Source of the DNA: Hypomesus transpacificus | Taxonomy: Eukaryota > Chordata > Actinopteri > Osmeriformes > Osmeridae | Direction of reading: 5' to 3' | Length of the DNA: 64,000 nt | NCBI RefSeq assembly: GCF_021917145.1 | Contig: NC_061064.1 | Location: 1,391,185-1,455,184 of the forward strand | Shown: one piece after another, positions 22,779 to 34,800 of the stretch | Layout: each line of letters opens with the position of its first letter | Numbering within the stretch: the stretch's first letter is position 1 | Program-made: the position numbers and the translations under genes | Notes under the pieces: model-generated | The model's database searches: none | The model's input: only the letters and a program-made list of their open reading frames with translations | What the model was told of the DNA's origin: nothing

Positions 22779-25700
22779 ATGAATCCCCTCCGAAGCTTCC
22801 TCCCAGCTCTCCTCTGTCTTGCGGCTGCTCAACATGCAGCGGCGATCATGTTGTTTTGGACTACCACGATCACGATCGTCTACTGGGACTCGAGTGCAAA
22901 TCGAACCGTCCTGCAGAGTTGTTCAGACTGTGGGCTGTATGGGCTCCAGTCGCCCGTCACCTCGGTGAAGGGGAAGCTGACGGTGCCTGAGTCCCACCCC
23001 CAGGCCTGTGACCCCCACACCAGCTTTAACCGCACGTCCAGGTCCTGGATAGCCCTGATCGAGAGGGGGAACTGCACCTTCTCAGAGAAGATCAGGGCAG
23101 CTTCTGCTCAGGGGGCTTCGGGGGTGGTGATTTACAACCTCCCCGGCACAGGCGATGAGGTGACTCCTATGGTCCACCACGGTAAATTGTGGCTTTATTC
23201 TTTAGATTATCATCTTTGTTTTCTCTCTCTCTTGGAGGGGACATGCTGGAAAATCTGTATGGAAATCTTATTTTGTTCATATTTCCATGTAATGTAAAGT
23301 GGTCATGTGATATTGACTGACAAAACAATACAACACTTTGTTCATAGAGCATCATAAAAGAAGTCATTTAGCGCTACCAATATCTCTCCCTGTGTTACAA
23401 AATTCGATAACATTTGACATTATGTTGTTTTGGACTGATATATAACTACCCAGGCAACAGCTGGCCTAATGGATGCATTCAGTCCTGTTTGCTGGGAATA
23501 AAAGTTGCGTCGGTATCTTTTATAAAAAAGTAGGCGGAATGAGATTGCCCCCAAACTTTCCAGTCAATGTGTTCATACACGTTTCTGTTACTGTGATCCA
23601 CCCATATCGTCCCTGGCCCGATTCATTCTTAGTATAAGTTTGTACACGTCTTCCCTTTGATATTAAATGAAACCTTGACGTGTGAAGAAACGGGATGATC
23701 ATCATTCAAATTAATCGAGTATTTTGGACGTTGTGTTTCACATTCAGACGGCATTCATTTGGATTATGTAAAGCAGTAGGCAGACCTGTGTTTTATGTTT
23801 TTAGTATCAAGCAGATTGTGCTATTAATGATGTACGTCTCCTTTAAGAAGTAGGTGGGCGTGTACTATACAATTTGACCCCATTGAAAAGAGGACTGTGT
23901 CGCTGAACTGGTTCACCTGTCAACACTAAGCAGCACTTCAGCTCAACGTGAATTGAACAAAAGGCATCAACTATCGTTTTCCTGATTTGTTTTGATCCCT
24001 TAATACGTCGAGAAGCGATAGCAAACTGTGGTAACCCGGATTATGGAACGGTTAGCAAAACGGTATTTTTTTTCATGGCTGTTTGTGGCTTCAAGTATCC
24101 AGGTATCGAGTTTACATTTTGCGCAGGCGACTTACATATGCACAGCTTACCTTAATGTCTCTTCTGTTGATGTTGAAAGCAACGAAACTGTTTGGCGGTA
24201 TGAAGAAAGCGGACTTTATGGACTAGATTCTCCCAAAATGACAGTGACGGGGGAAGTCTATGTACCTCGTCCGATGTACGGCTGCCAGTCTGATGATGCA
24301 TTTTATGATGTACCAAATGAGTCAAAGGGATGGATCGCGTTAATTCAGCGAGGTCATGGATGCAGTTTTTCCGAGAAGATCAATGTCGCGGTCAGCGAGG
24401 GGGCAATTGCTGTCGTGATTTTTAACGATCTTGGTACAGATAGAGTAATCCAAATGTCGCACCCAGGTATGTAGTTTATTGCTCTCGGAAAGTCACTGTT
24501 GCAGCAGTCCAGGACATTTGTCTAGGTCGTTGAGGAAATGCAGCGTAGGTTACTTTGACCCTCTACCACAGTGAGGGAGACATTGTCTCAAATTATGTTA
24601 CGACTGAAAGTGTAGCCCCTCCATATGTCCTCTGCCAAAACTGCCGGAACGTTGTCACTGTTAATAATACATGTTCTCTAGTTAGTTTTAAATCATTTTG
24701 AGATCTCATTAAGGCCTATTGCTTTCCCTGACCGTTTCAGTTGGTTTTTAAGACACAAATCCAACAAAAGTTAGTTGATTAGATTACCAACTGACAATAT
24801 TGTAATGTCTTTATTAAACAAAATGGTAATGATTGTTTAAACACGATCAAACCAATGACCTGAAAATTACAACAAATAAACAGTTTCTTCTCTTGAATTT
24901 TATTGAATACATGCATTTTGCATGGCACATTAGCTTTTCACATCTATATAATTATCTTCTTTAGAAAACTGTATCAAACATTACTTTGTGTATTTGTCCT
25001 CACCAATGGCTGTATTCCTTAACAACAATAACATTTCATTTCTGTCCTTCTTCACAGGGACTGGAGACACTGTCTCCATCATGATCGGCCACATCAGAGG
25101 CCTGGAGATCGTGAACCTGGTCCAGAAGGGTTTCCCCGTCAACATGACGATCGAGGTGGGCAAGCAGCACGGACCCTGGATGAGTCACTACTCTGTGTTC
25201 TTCGTGTCCATCTCCTTCTTCGTGGTGACCGCTGCCACGGTGGGGTACTTCATCTTCTACTCAGCACGTCGCCTCAACAGCCTCCGTCAGCAGAACAACA
25301 AACAGGTAAAACCGCACCACGCTAAATAATTAGGAACAGGAATTATTCGGTTTCTTTTTTTCTTTTTGTGAAGGAACTGTATTTGGGTATAATACAGTCC
25401 TGTATGTCTTTTACTTTAGGTGGGGGTGGGGTGTGATGTCAGGAAGTTAAGGGAGGGGAAAAGGGTCAAATGACAACTGTTTACTCTTAAGACGATACTT
25501 GTCAAACCAGTCTAACTCCTTCTGTACCAAATGTTTAGTTTGGCCCATTGAGAGTGGCTGACAAAGACTTGACCTTGATTGGAGTTTGGGATTCTTCAAA
25601 GTTACATTATCGATAAAACCTGATACAGAACTCTGTTGCCAAGTAGCTTTGGCAAAATCGGAACTCCAGTGACGATTGTTCTTTTGAACAAAAGTTAGAG

Positions 25701-28700
25701 AATGCTGTGCCGTATCTCTTTGTCTGTGGAACAGCAGGTCTGGCTTGATCTGCCACCCAACACCACAGACTGACACTTCTATTCCCCTCAGACTACAGCA
25801 TTAAACCTGTGTTTACGTGTCCAGATTCATGTGTTATAGTTGGTTTGAATGGAGTCATTTGAAACCTTCTCACTAGTTCATATGGTGTGTTATTGCATAG
25901 CAGGCTGGATGATACTAACCATACAGAAACAACCTCTCTCTGCCTGTGTACTTCACATTAAATTACTTGGTCACATAATTTGTTGGGGGAAGTTATAATT
26001 TATTCAGGTAGCAGGTGTTTTTAATCAAATACCAATTGTGCCTATGGAAAGTACAGCAGGAAATCAGGGATCAGAACTGCATAGTTTGAACAGTATTTCG
26101 ATGGTCAGTGAGGGTTCTATGTTTACCATGCATGGTGTGCAGTACCAATGTTTTCTATTATTAATCTGTCCATTAAAGACACAATGTGTTACAGTACAGT
26201 ACTGGCATGTTGGTCTAGTTGGCGTGAGTAATGATGCGAGTTCTTTAAATGGCGGACAGACACCCTGACAGTGGAAGTGTTTCTGTCACTGGGACAGTGT
26301 TTCTGTCACTGGGACAGTGTTTCTGTGTTTCTGTCACTGGGACAGTGTTTCTGTCACTGGGACAGTGTTTCAGTGTTTCTGTCACTGGGACAGTGTTTCT
26401 CTCACTGGGACAGTGTTTCTGTGTTTCTGTCACTGGGACAGTGTTTCTGTCACTGGGACAGTGTTTCTGTGTTTCTGTCACTGGGACAGTTTCTGTCACT
26501 GGGACAGGGTTTCTGTGTTTCTGTCACTGGGACAGTGTTTCTGTCACTGGGACAGAGTTTTCCATTGTATGCATTCCAAAGGTGTTTGTCCCCTGAACTG
26601 TTAAGTCAACTTGATGTGTTTATTCTAGAAGTTTCTGAATAGGATTTGAAGGTTGGTAAACACTGTCAAGCAGACACACACTTCACCATAAAGGGTTGGG
26701 CTAAACGGTAAAAGAATGTTAGTTATGTAGTATTATCATTTTCAAAGATTAAAGCAAGCCTCTTTGTGAAACCTTTGAATCTTTTGCTGTGGTACCAGAA
26801 TTTCCTCTTCAGCTGATTGTATCTCTGGTATGTTACGCAAGACTAATCCACTGTCACATGGAGAGATCCACAGTTTCAAGCTCAGTCGTTTTCAACTTGC
26901 TGTCATTTGTGGCTGTGTGAGAGGTAACCTTGATGAGTGTGTTCTCTGTAAACATGTGTACAGAATACTCTTCTCTTAACTTCAGACCTCTTCACGGTAT
27001 CTTTTGGTGTGGGGGCACACACAACAGCTCACTGCACAAGCACACACACAACAGCTCACTGCACAAGCAGACACACAACAGCTCACTGCACAAGCAGACA
27101 CACAACAGCTCACTGCACAAGCACACACAACAGCTCACTGCACAATCAGACACACAACAGCTTCCAGCCAGGCAGACTCTCTGAGTGGGCAGCTGGACAG
27201 TGCGAGCAGCACTAAGTGCGCCCGCAGTGGGTTGACATTGCGCTCAGGGTTACAGGGGCTCCATTGTTTAGCCTGTAATCTTATGCAAAACTCCACAGCT
27301 CTGCTCCTCCTGTCAGATAGCATGATGACAGTATTCTGCTGCCAGTAAGAATCTCCCACCGTATCGAAACAGACCTACACATGTGGATCTGAATCTGAAC
27401 CCTTTCAGGACATAGGGAAAGCCCTTGTTCAAGCCAGCAAGTCGATTAAACGTTGGTTTATCTTTCTAGTATATACGTGTGTTGTGTTAGACTGTGTGTG
27501 TCCTGTTCTCGGAAAACATTATCCTTCTTTCATTTATTCATTTTCATATCATTATTTTCTGAGAATCACCAAAGTAAATGTTATCTACCTCCGAGGCCTC
27601 ATTGTGTGCATCCTTAACACGTTATGTACCTTGTCTTCCTGTGTGCCTTTGTGCATATTATTTAGCACTGTTGCCATGGGGAGAGTTGAACTAGGAAGTC
27701 CAGGCCATCACCTTACCCAAACACAATGGTTATATTCCAAATTGTAGCTTCTGTGTGGAATCTCCAAGGAGAATGTTCCATACCAAAGGCCCCAATGTAA
27801 ATCTTCTGTTTTGACATAATGTAAGCTGATGCAATGTTTCCAGTGTATACCCTCCGAGGGCAGGCTTAATGACAAACAGTAGGGTGTCGTTAATGAAGGC
27901 TGTCCCGGATCGCAAGTGTCCATGTGGGGAATACTAGTCTCCAACATGACATCAGTGCATGAGCTTTTCCTGCTCCCTGTGATGTAAAGACATGAGGTCA
28001 TTGAAGGTGTTTTCTTTTACGAAAGATCTTCATCCGTGCTTTCTGGTGTTAAGGGTGTTCTGCCCTGAACCCTGGTGTGCTGGGGTGGAAAAGCAGGTCG
28101 CTCGGTCCTGTCTGATCTTCTTCTCTCTCCTCTCTTCCTCTCCTCTCCTCTCTTCCTCTCCTCTCCTCTCTCTCTCCTCCCAACAGAAACATCTCAAGAC
28201 TGAAGCAAAAAAAGCCATTGGTCAGCTTCAGGTGCGGACCCTAAAACAGGGAGATGAGGTAAATAAAAATTAGCCTAACCTTTCACTTGTCTGACTAGAC
28301 GAGAGTCCACCTTGCTTGGTCTCTGTTTTGTTTTCAGGCACATCCTGTATGGATTTAGCTCAGATAATTCAGTTGACTTTTGGGTTGGAGTATTTTCTAA
28401 ATCTAATTTCCAAAATCTGGCCAGATACCCTTAAACTGCATAGGGAATACATTCAAAGAGGGTTTTGGTACTGGATGGCCCTTTTTGAATCAATTTGAAA
28501 GATAACAAGATAAGGGAGTCAGATGGTTACGCGGTTAGGGAATAAGACTAGTAATCTGAAGGTTGCCAAATCGATTCCCGGCTGTGCCAAATGACGTTGT
28601 GTCCTTGGGCAAGGCACTTCACCCTACTTGCCTCGGGGGAATTGCCCTGTACTTACTGTAAGTCGCTCTGGATAAGAGCGTCTGCTAAATGTAAATAACA

Positions 28701-30117
28701 TTTTTAGGGGCTTCATGGTGGCTCACCAGTTAAGGACGCGTAGGAAACTTCACAAATATTCTTGTGATCCTGTTGTTTTGCATGCGAAAATGCATGACTG
28801 CCTAGCGATGATTGCCACAAGAATACATTGTCAGTTGGCTTCATGTGTTTCTCCTGCAGGAGACCGGCCCAGATGCTGACACCTGTGCTGTGTGCATCGA
28901 CGCTTACAAACCCGGAGATGTGCTTTCCATTCTCACATGCAAGTAAGCAGTGTTCACACCAGTACAACAACTTGTTTCCCTTTTTACCCTCAGTTAAACT
29001 TCCTCATATCGACCTGACGCTGATCTTGTTTGGGTTTCTGTCTCCTGCCAGTCACTTGTTTCATAAGAGCTGTATCGAGCCCTGGCTGCTGGAACACAGG
29101 ACGTGTCCCATGTGTAAATGTGACATCCTGAAGACTCTGGGGGTGGCGGTAGGCGCTCACAGCACTTGCAGTATATTGCACAGCACCCATATCCACACAA
29201 TTGTTGATATGTTTGGATAGATGACCTGGACGTGTGTACAGGTGAGTGAAGCAGTGACTCACCTGTGTGTGTGCTTGTCATTAGCACCCTGATGACGAGG
29301 AGTCCAGCCGGCAGACGTCCGTCCCTCCAGACTTCCAGTCCTTCCCCAGCGCCCCTGAAGATGCCCAGAGCGAGACGGCGTCTTCAGGGTACGCCTCCGT
29401 CCAGGGGGGTGAGGAACAGGGCAGCCCGCCTCAGGGAACCCCTATATTTGAAGGTAAGACTCGTGTCTCGTAGCTTGGCCTGGTCTGTTTTTACTTATTG
29501 CGGAGATCGAACCGTGAGGCTTTTCTTTATGGCCCCTGCCTGCCGTAGAGGTTGTTGGGAGTGCCTAAGCATATTCCTTCAGTATGTGCAGAGATAGATG
29601 GCTGAGCGGTTAGGGAATCGGGCTAGTAATCTGAAGGTTGCAAGTTCGATTCCCGGCCGTGCCGAAGGACGTTGTGCACTTCACCCTACTTGCTTCGGGG
29701 GAATGTCCCTGTTCTTGCTCTCAGTCACTCAGGATAAGAGAGTCTGCTGAATGTAATAATGCAGGTCTAAAGATTATTTCCTTTACATGAACTTGATAAT
29801 ATGAACTGAAGCCATAGCTGCACCACGTAGCACCACATCAGTTTTGTCAGTCCAGTTCAAAATCTTACAATTTGATATTCCCATTACTACTTTGTCTTAT
29901 TCTGGTTGTCTTGGTTAATACTCTTTCTGTAAATGTAAGGTCGGACAGTAGGACATCTGCCTCAAAGCTAAATCATATTTTGTCTGGCTCTTTATTTTTC
30001 ATTTTTGAAGTTAAGGACCAGCCTGATCCTGTTTCGGTCCACATTGAGATCCAGCCCCAGTACGACAACCTGGCATTTGAGGGCGACCTCCAAAACCAAC
30101 AGGCGCCCAGGATATGA
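22779..30117 (+). CDS. rnf128: RNF128/GRAIL E3 ubiquitin ligase, isoform from the upstream first exon
   Basis: A type I membrane PA-TM-RING E3 ligase of endosomes; in mammals it restrains T-cell activation. Exons: 22779-23181, 25058-25305, 28187-28258, 28860-28942, 29052-29148, 29285-29453, 30011-30117; 392 aa. Residues 1-22 form a signal peptide. The PA (lumenal) domain occupies the rest of exon 1 and the start of exon 2, with N-glycosylation sequons NRT, NRT and NCT. One membrane segment follows ([15 protein letters not shown]). The C3H2C3 RING is split over two exons (CAVC...CNHLFHKSC...CPMC). A Ser/Glu-rich tail ([13 protein letters not shown]) is shared with human RNF128. This first exon matches the human isoform-2 first exon, with [16 protein letters not shown] identical. 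The neighbours radx and tbc1d8b are the same as at human Xq22.3. Confidence 0.94.
24043..30117 (+). CDS. rnf128: RNF128/GRAIL, isoform from the downstream alternative first exon
   Basis: A second first exon, 24043-24466, ends in the same phase as the upstream one (CCA G|GTATGT) and so can join the shared exon at 25058; 399 aa. It encodes its own signal peptide and a complete alternative lumenal PA segment ([38 protein letters not shown]). This corresponds to human RNF128 isoform 1 (AYLNVSW..., WLALIQRGGGCTF). The remaining exons are common to both forms. The preceding 860 bases after exon 1a must hold its promoter. Two promoters thus feed one transmembrane-RING body. Use of each is inferred from exon structure, not from expression data. 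Confidence 0.92.
26270..26560 (+). repeat. 20-bp tandem repeat (TGTTTCTGTCACTGGGACAG), about 12 copies
   Basis: The 20-base unit sometimes carries an extra TGTTTC(A/T)G block. It lies in the large rnf128 intron between the exons ending at 25305 and starting at 28187. Open frames here are artefacts. Confidence 0.92.
27013..27165 (+). repeat. 26-27-bp tandem repeat, about 6 copies
   Basis: A unit built around ACACAACAGCTCACTGCACA, repeated with small length changes, in the same rnf128 intron as the array at 26270. Confidence 0.9.
28113..28186 (+). repeat. (CTCTTCCTCTC)n tract merging into a splice acceptor
   Basis: A near-pure pyrimidine repeat that runs to CCCAACAG, the acceptor of the rnf128 exon at 28187. 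It serves as that exon's polypyrimidine tract. Confidence 0.85.
28513..28699 (+). mobile_element. Full-length tRNA-derived SINE
   Basis: The order is a tRNA-like head (GCGGTTAGGGAATAAGACTA, then CGATTCCCGGCTGTGCC), a body (CTTGGGCAAGGCACTTCACC), and a tail (GTAAGTCGCTCTGGATAAGA, then GCGTCTGCTAAATG). This tail is very common in teleost genomes. It is inserted in an rnf128 intron. Confidence 0.85.
29595..29756 (+). mobile_element. tRNA-derived SINE, second copy of the same family
   Basis: The head GGCTGAGCGGTTAGGGAATC, B-box GCAAGTTCGATTCCCGG and tail AGGATAAGAGAGTCTGCTGA match the copy at 28513, with a shortened body. It lies in the last rnf128 intron. Confidence 0.85.
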
Positions 30118-31803
30118 ACAGCATGCTTAGCACTGCACTGGACCCTGGCTAATGGGACTCGCGCCACAGTCGATTACATTCAAAGATGTTGTTCCTGGTG
30201 GTTGTGAAACAAGCAGAACCTGTAAAGTGAGTTTGAGGTTGTTTTAGGAAAAGAGAATGTAGCCTATGCATATCATTGGAATCGATGCAATAATAATGTC
30301 TGAACTGGTACTATCTCACATGTTTTAATGATCATTTTACATGTCGATTTCATTTTTGTGTTTGTTTACTGCGTACAAAAAGTCATTAGATCACCTAATG
30401 TTTTTGATGTCTGTGCATTACTAGAACAGGACTGATCTCTTTTTAAGAGACTTAATGCAGTAATATATCAGCAGAAATGATGCCTTCTATGATCGTATTT
30501 GCGATCTTTCAATCAATATGAGATTTGATGATATTGTATAAGTACATTTGGTAGAAGTGTGCGCTGCATGGCAAGCTGAGCACATGCTGCTTGCTCAGTT
30601 TAATCTCAGTATATATCATTATTATGGTTTCTACTTCTCTTATCACATAGGGTGTCAGTGACTGTGGACAGTCACTTTGTTCTCTCTTTTCTCAGTTGTA
30701 AGGCACAACAAAAATATTGTAAATGTTCTTGTTGTCTTCAAATTCTATGTCACTTTCATGCCATGTCTACAGTGGTTTTTTCCTTCTATGGACTAAGAGA
30801 TGCAAGTTAGAAGTTGGACTTTCACTTAGGGAAGACTCAGATTTTGAAAGTATGCAAGTTAACATATCCTTTTGCCTCTACATCTTGTAACATTTTCTGG
30901 TATTTTTGGTTGCCTCGTGAAAATGATTTAACAGAATAGTTTGTTTAGGACACATCGTGCATGCACTTTAAGATGAATACTATTTTAAAACGTTTTTTTT
31001 AAATATAGCGCGCAGCCTTTCCAATGTAAAAGATTTATAAAATATTTTGATTAAATGGGGGACAAAAGGTATTCTTTATTTTCTCTTTTGACAGTAATGT
31101 AAGGGAATTGATGTATGAAAGAAGTTGAAATGTAAATAAATTTGTTTTATCAAACAATTGTTTTGTCATGCATGCTTATTTACAGAGTTCAGAGTGGATT
31201 TTCAGACGTTTTGGGTTTTCTACACTTAGCGTATCTTATTTAATGGGATAATGAATTGCGCCAGTGCAAACTAAGGATTAAATCACTGGAGCAAGGATAC
31301 ACCATACGTTTAGTGTATGATCAGGGTCAAATAATGTTATCATTTATTTATATTAATTTGTTAAAGAAGTTGGGTGTAACTTAAAATGTATTGTAGCTGT
31401 GGAGTGACTAGGCTATGTATTAATTATTTACACTGATATAACATCTGTCTGTTAAAGATCAGTCACATTTTTTGTAATCGGAACCTATTTCCTGGCCTCA
31501 ACGTCCTGTCTGTTCTAATATTTTCTTTGATACATACAGCACATCGATTGTAAAGCACTATGGTACATCAAGTGCGCATACTGAAGGATACCCGTTCTCT
31601 TCGTAACGTTTCCAAGGTAGAAAAACTACAATCCCACAAGCCCTTGCGACATTGTCTTTGGCAACATTTAACTTGTCGACGTGGGCAAGGGTGCTTGCCT
31701 CGCTTCATGCAAACAAATGTTGATGGGTGTAGTGCACGATGGAATGAGCATCGTGTCATGTTTTGGATTTAATAGATACATGTACACATATATGACTTGA
31801 AAT
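30118..31803. other. rnf128 3' UTR and tbc1d8b upstream region
   Basis: AT-rich sequence consistent with an rnf128 3' UTR of about 1 kb, then roughly 650 bases that must hold the tbc1d8b promoter and 5' UTR. No further exon or RNA gene was recognised. Confidence 0.65.
31135..31140 (+). terminator. rnf128 poly(A) signal candidate
   Basis: AATAAA about 1 kb after the rnf128 stop, followed by a T-rich stretch (TTTGTTTTATC). Confidence 0.6.
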
Positions 31804-34800
31804 ATGTGGCTTAAACCTGAAGAGGTACTGCTGAAAAATGCATTCAAGCTATGGGTGACGGAAAAGAGCAATGATTATTTCGTTTTACAGAGGAGACGAG
31901 GATATGGAGAAGGTGGGGGCGGGTTGACAGGTAGGCTATGTGAACAATACTTTGCTTCCAAGTCTAAACTATAACCGTAGTTCGTATAAAACCAAAATAA
32001 TACACCCATTTTTACATCTTATGTTTGTGTGTCGGTTCTTTCCGGGATTCTGTGTCAAAAAATATGAGCATGGGTGGGGTGTAGACAGCTGTGTTGGTCA
32101 AAACAGCTGACCCAATGACAACATTACATTGCAACAGGTATACAGTTTAACAGCTTAACAGCTGCTGTATGCCTGCACCAGTGTTGTTACCATCTCTGTG
32201 CTTGTTACTTTTAACCAGTGGCGTGGGCTGTCTGCTACAATTCCCCCTAACGGCATGGTATTAAATTGCTTGCTGCCTTGGTTTGCATCATAACACACGG
32301 CTGCGCATTCTTTCTGTTATTCCGTTAAATTATAGTGCTACTGCGGCTTGTGATTATATTATTTAGCTTGCGGGTAAAGAGATGAGTTCACAAGTGTGAC
32401 AACGCAGTAGGCTATGATCTCAACATTGTCAGTGGTCGGTTTTTCTACGATACCAATCAAACATTTTACCTCGACACACAAGATTCACTGTAAACACTGG
32501 TGCCAGATGTCGCCTCTTGGAAACACGTTTCGAAAAAATGACAAGAACACCAATAGAGGCGATCCATTTACATTTTTTGAAGTTGCATTATTAATCAGTT
32601 GGCCTGGAGATTCAACAGTGTAATCCGTTGTATTAATACCCTCATCGGATGACTCAAAGTCGGTAAAGTCTAATGGTCCCACTGATTCATCTAAATATAA
32701 ACAAAAGAGAACTCAGTGAAACGGAACTTCCAAGCAGTGGCTTAATTGATGTTAATGAAAGGGTGCCTAGATGAGGTGGAACACAATGGCTGTCTCGTCT
32801 GAGTGGTCTAATGATGGTGGAAGTCCAACGCGTTTAGCGACCCTGTTAAATGTGGCCCCTTTAAACCCTCTTCAACTCAAGGACCTTTATATTCTGAAGT
32901 ATCTCTTTAAACACTAGTCAGAGTTCAGGGTATTTGATCATTACCTGCGTGATTACTTTTTCCAGAATCCCAGATTGTTTTCAGTCTATTGGACTATTTA
33001 CTACGACACCTTCTTAAGTAGTCACTGTTATGTTCGGTCAGCAACGCCTGTAGTGATGCAATCTCTGAAAGCAGTATGGCCCTCAAACCTTGTTAATTAT
33101 TAATGAAGGGCAATTCACTGATAGGTAATGTTACACAGCTAGTTTTAGCCAGGGGCAAGTTACTTGTGCATGTCCGTATTAAGGACATTTGACTGTATCT
33201 AAGAGCCTTTTTCTAATTAAAGAACACACTGAAATCTGCTTCTTTGTGGTGTGTGTATGTGCAGATACATGGCATGTTTCTACTTGTGAATTAATCAGTG
33301 GCAAAAATCTGCTATAAAGGTTTTTTTGGGGGGCAATTACATGACATTTTCTCAAGAGCAATTCCTGAGGGGGACACCAAAATTACTGCTGTAACACATA
33401 ACCTACATTGTAATATGTTAAATGTATATTATTAATATTATTTAAATGTCCTTATGTTCACAGTGATTTATTGGGGGGGACAAATCCTATTTTCCCCAGG
33501 ATCGGGGGGGTCGTGTCCCCTATCCCCCCCGGGATTTCCACCTATGGAATTAATACATCCAGTTATATAATTTGTTTATATAAATTGCACGATATCTTAA
33601 TTGTTTTAACAGTCAGGCTGTTGGGCAAAATGTTTTACAACTGTGTGGATGTGTGTGCAGGCCTTCTGGTAGGAACCTTGGACACAGTGTTGGACTCCAC
33701 GTCCAAGGTTGCCCCCTTCCGCATCTTGCACCAGACACCAGACTCACAAGTCTACTGGTCTGTAGCATGTGGCAAGTACATTCCTTCCCCACTTAAAATC
33801 CTATTTGGACAAAGACTGTTTTGGTTGGCAGTGAAAGTGCTTTCAGCACAGTTCCCATTTAGTCTGGTGGTTTTCCATTGTTTGTGACTGTCTTTTGTCT
33901 GGCTTAGGTGCCACCAAAGAGGAGATCAGTCGCCACTGGGAGTGGCTGCAGCAGAACATCATGAGGACCCTGTCTGTGTTCGACTCCAGCGATGACATCA
34001 CTAGCTTTGTCCAAGGAAAAATAAGAGTACGAAATCAAAGCCAAATCACACCGGCGGGGTTATATACAGTCCCCAGTATCACTGTCCATCTCTCAGACTG
34101 TGAGAGGCACAGAGAGTGAATGGTTTCGTCAGCTTGAATGATTCATTAAGCTCTCGGTGAAAACTGTGGCTGTTCACATGACTCATTCTGAATACTTGCT
34201 TTATGATGATATGGAAAAGTATAACACGCAACCAACATCATCTGAAGTGATTCACTCAGAGGAACAAATTAAATATAAAATAATATACAGTACTTAAACT
34301 CTGAATCCAGAATACAGTATGTTTGGATAACTCAACCTGTACAAAATATACATGATCGCTCTCCCTTGCTCTCTCCTGCTCTCCCTTGCTCTCTCCTGCT
34401 CTCCCTTGCTCTCTCCTGCTCTCCCTTGCTCTCTCCTGCTCTCCCTTGCTCTCTCCTGCTCTCCCTTGCTCTCTCCTGCTCTCCCTTGCTCTCTCCTGCT
34501 CTCCCTTGCTCTCTCCTGCTCTCCCTTGCTCTCTCCTGCTCTCCCTTGCTCTCTCCTGCTCTCCTTCCTCAGGGCCTGATTGCGGAGGAGGGGAAAGTGT
34601 CTCATGTGCAGGAGGATGACCCGGAGAAGTTCCGCGAGGCGCTGCTGAGGTTTGAGAAGTGGTTTGAGCTGCCTCAGAAGGAGAAGCTGGTGACCTACTA
34701 CTCCTGCAGCTACTGGAAGGGCCGAGTGCCCTGCCAGGGCTGGCTGTACCTCAGCACCAACTTCCTGAGTTTCTACTCCTACCTCCTGGGAGCAGAGGGT

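Noticed and set aside
33471..33887. A 138-codon open frame around tbc1d8b exon 2
   Set aside because: It reads through both splice sites; only 33661-33771 has family similarity.
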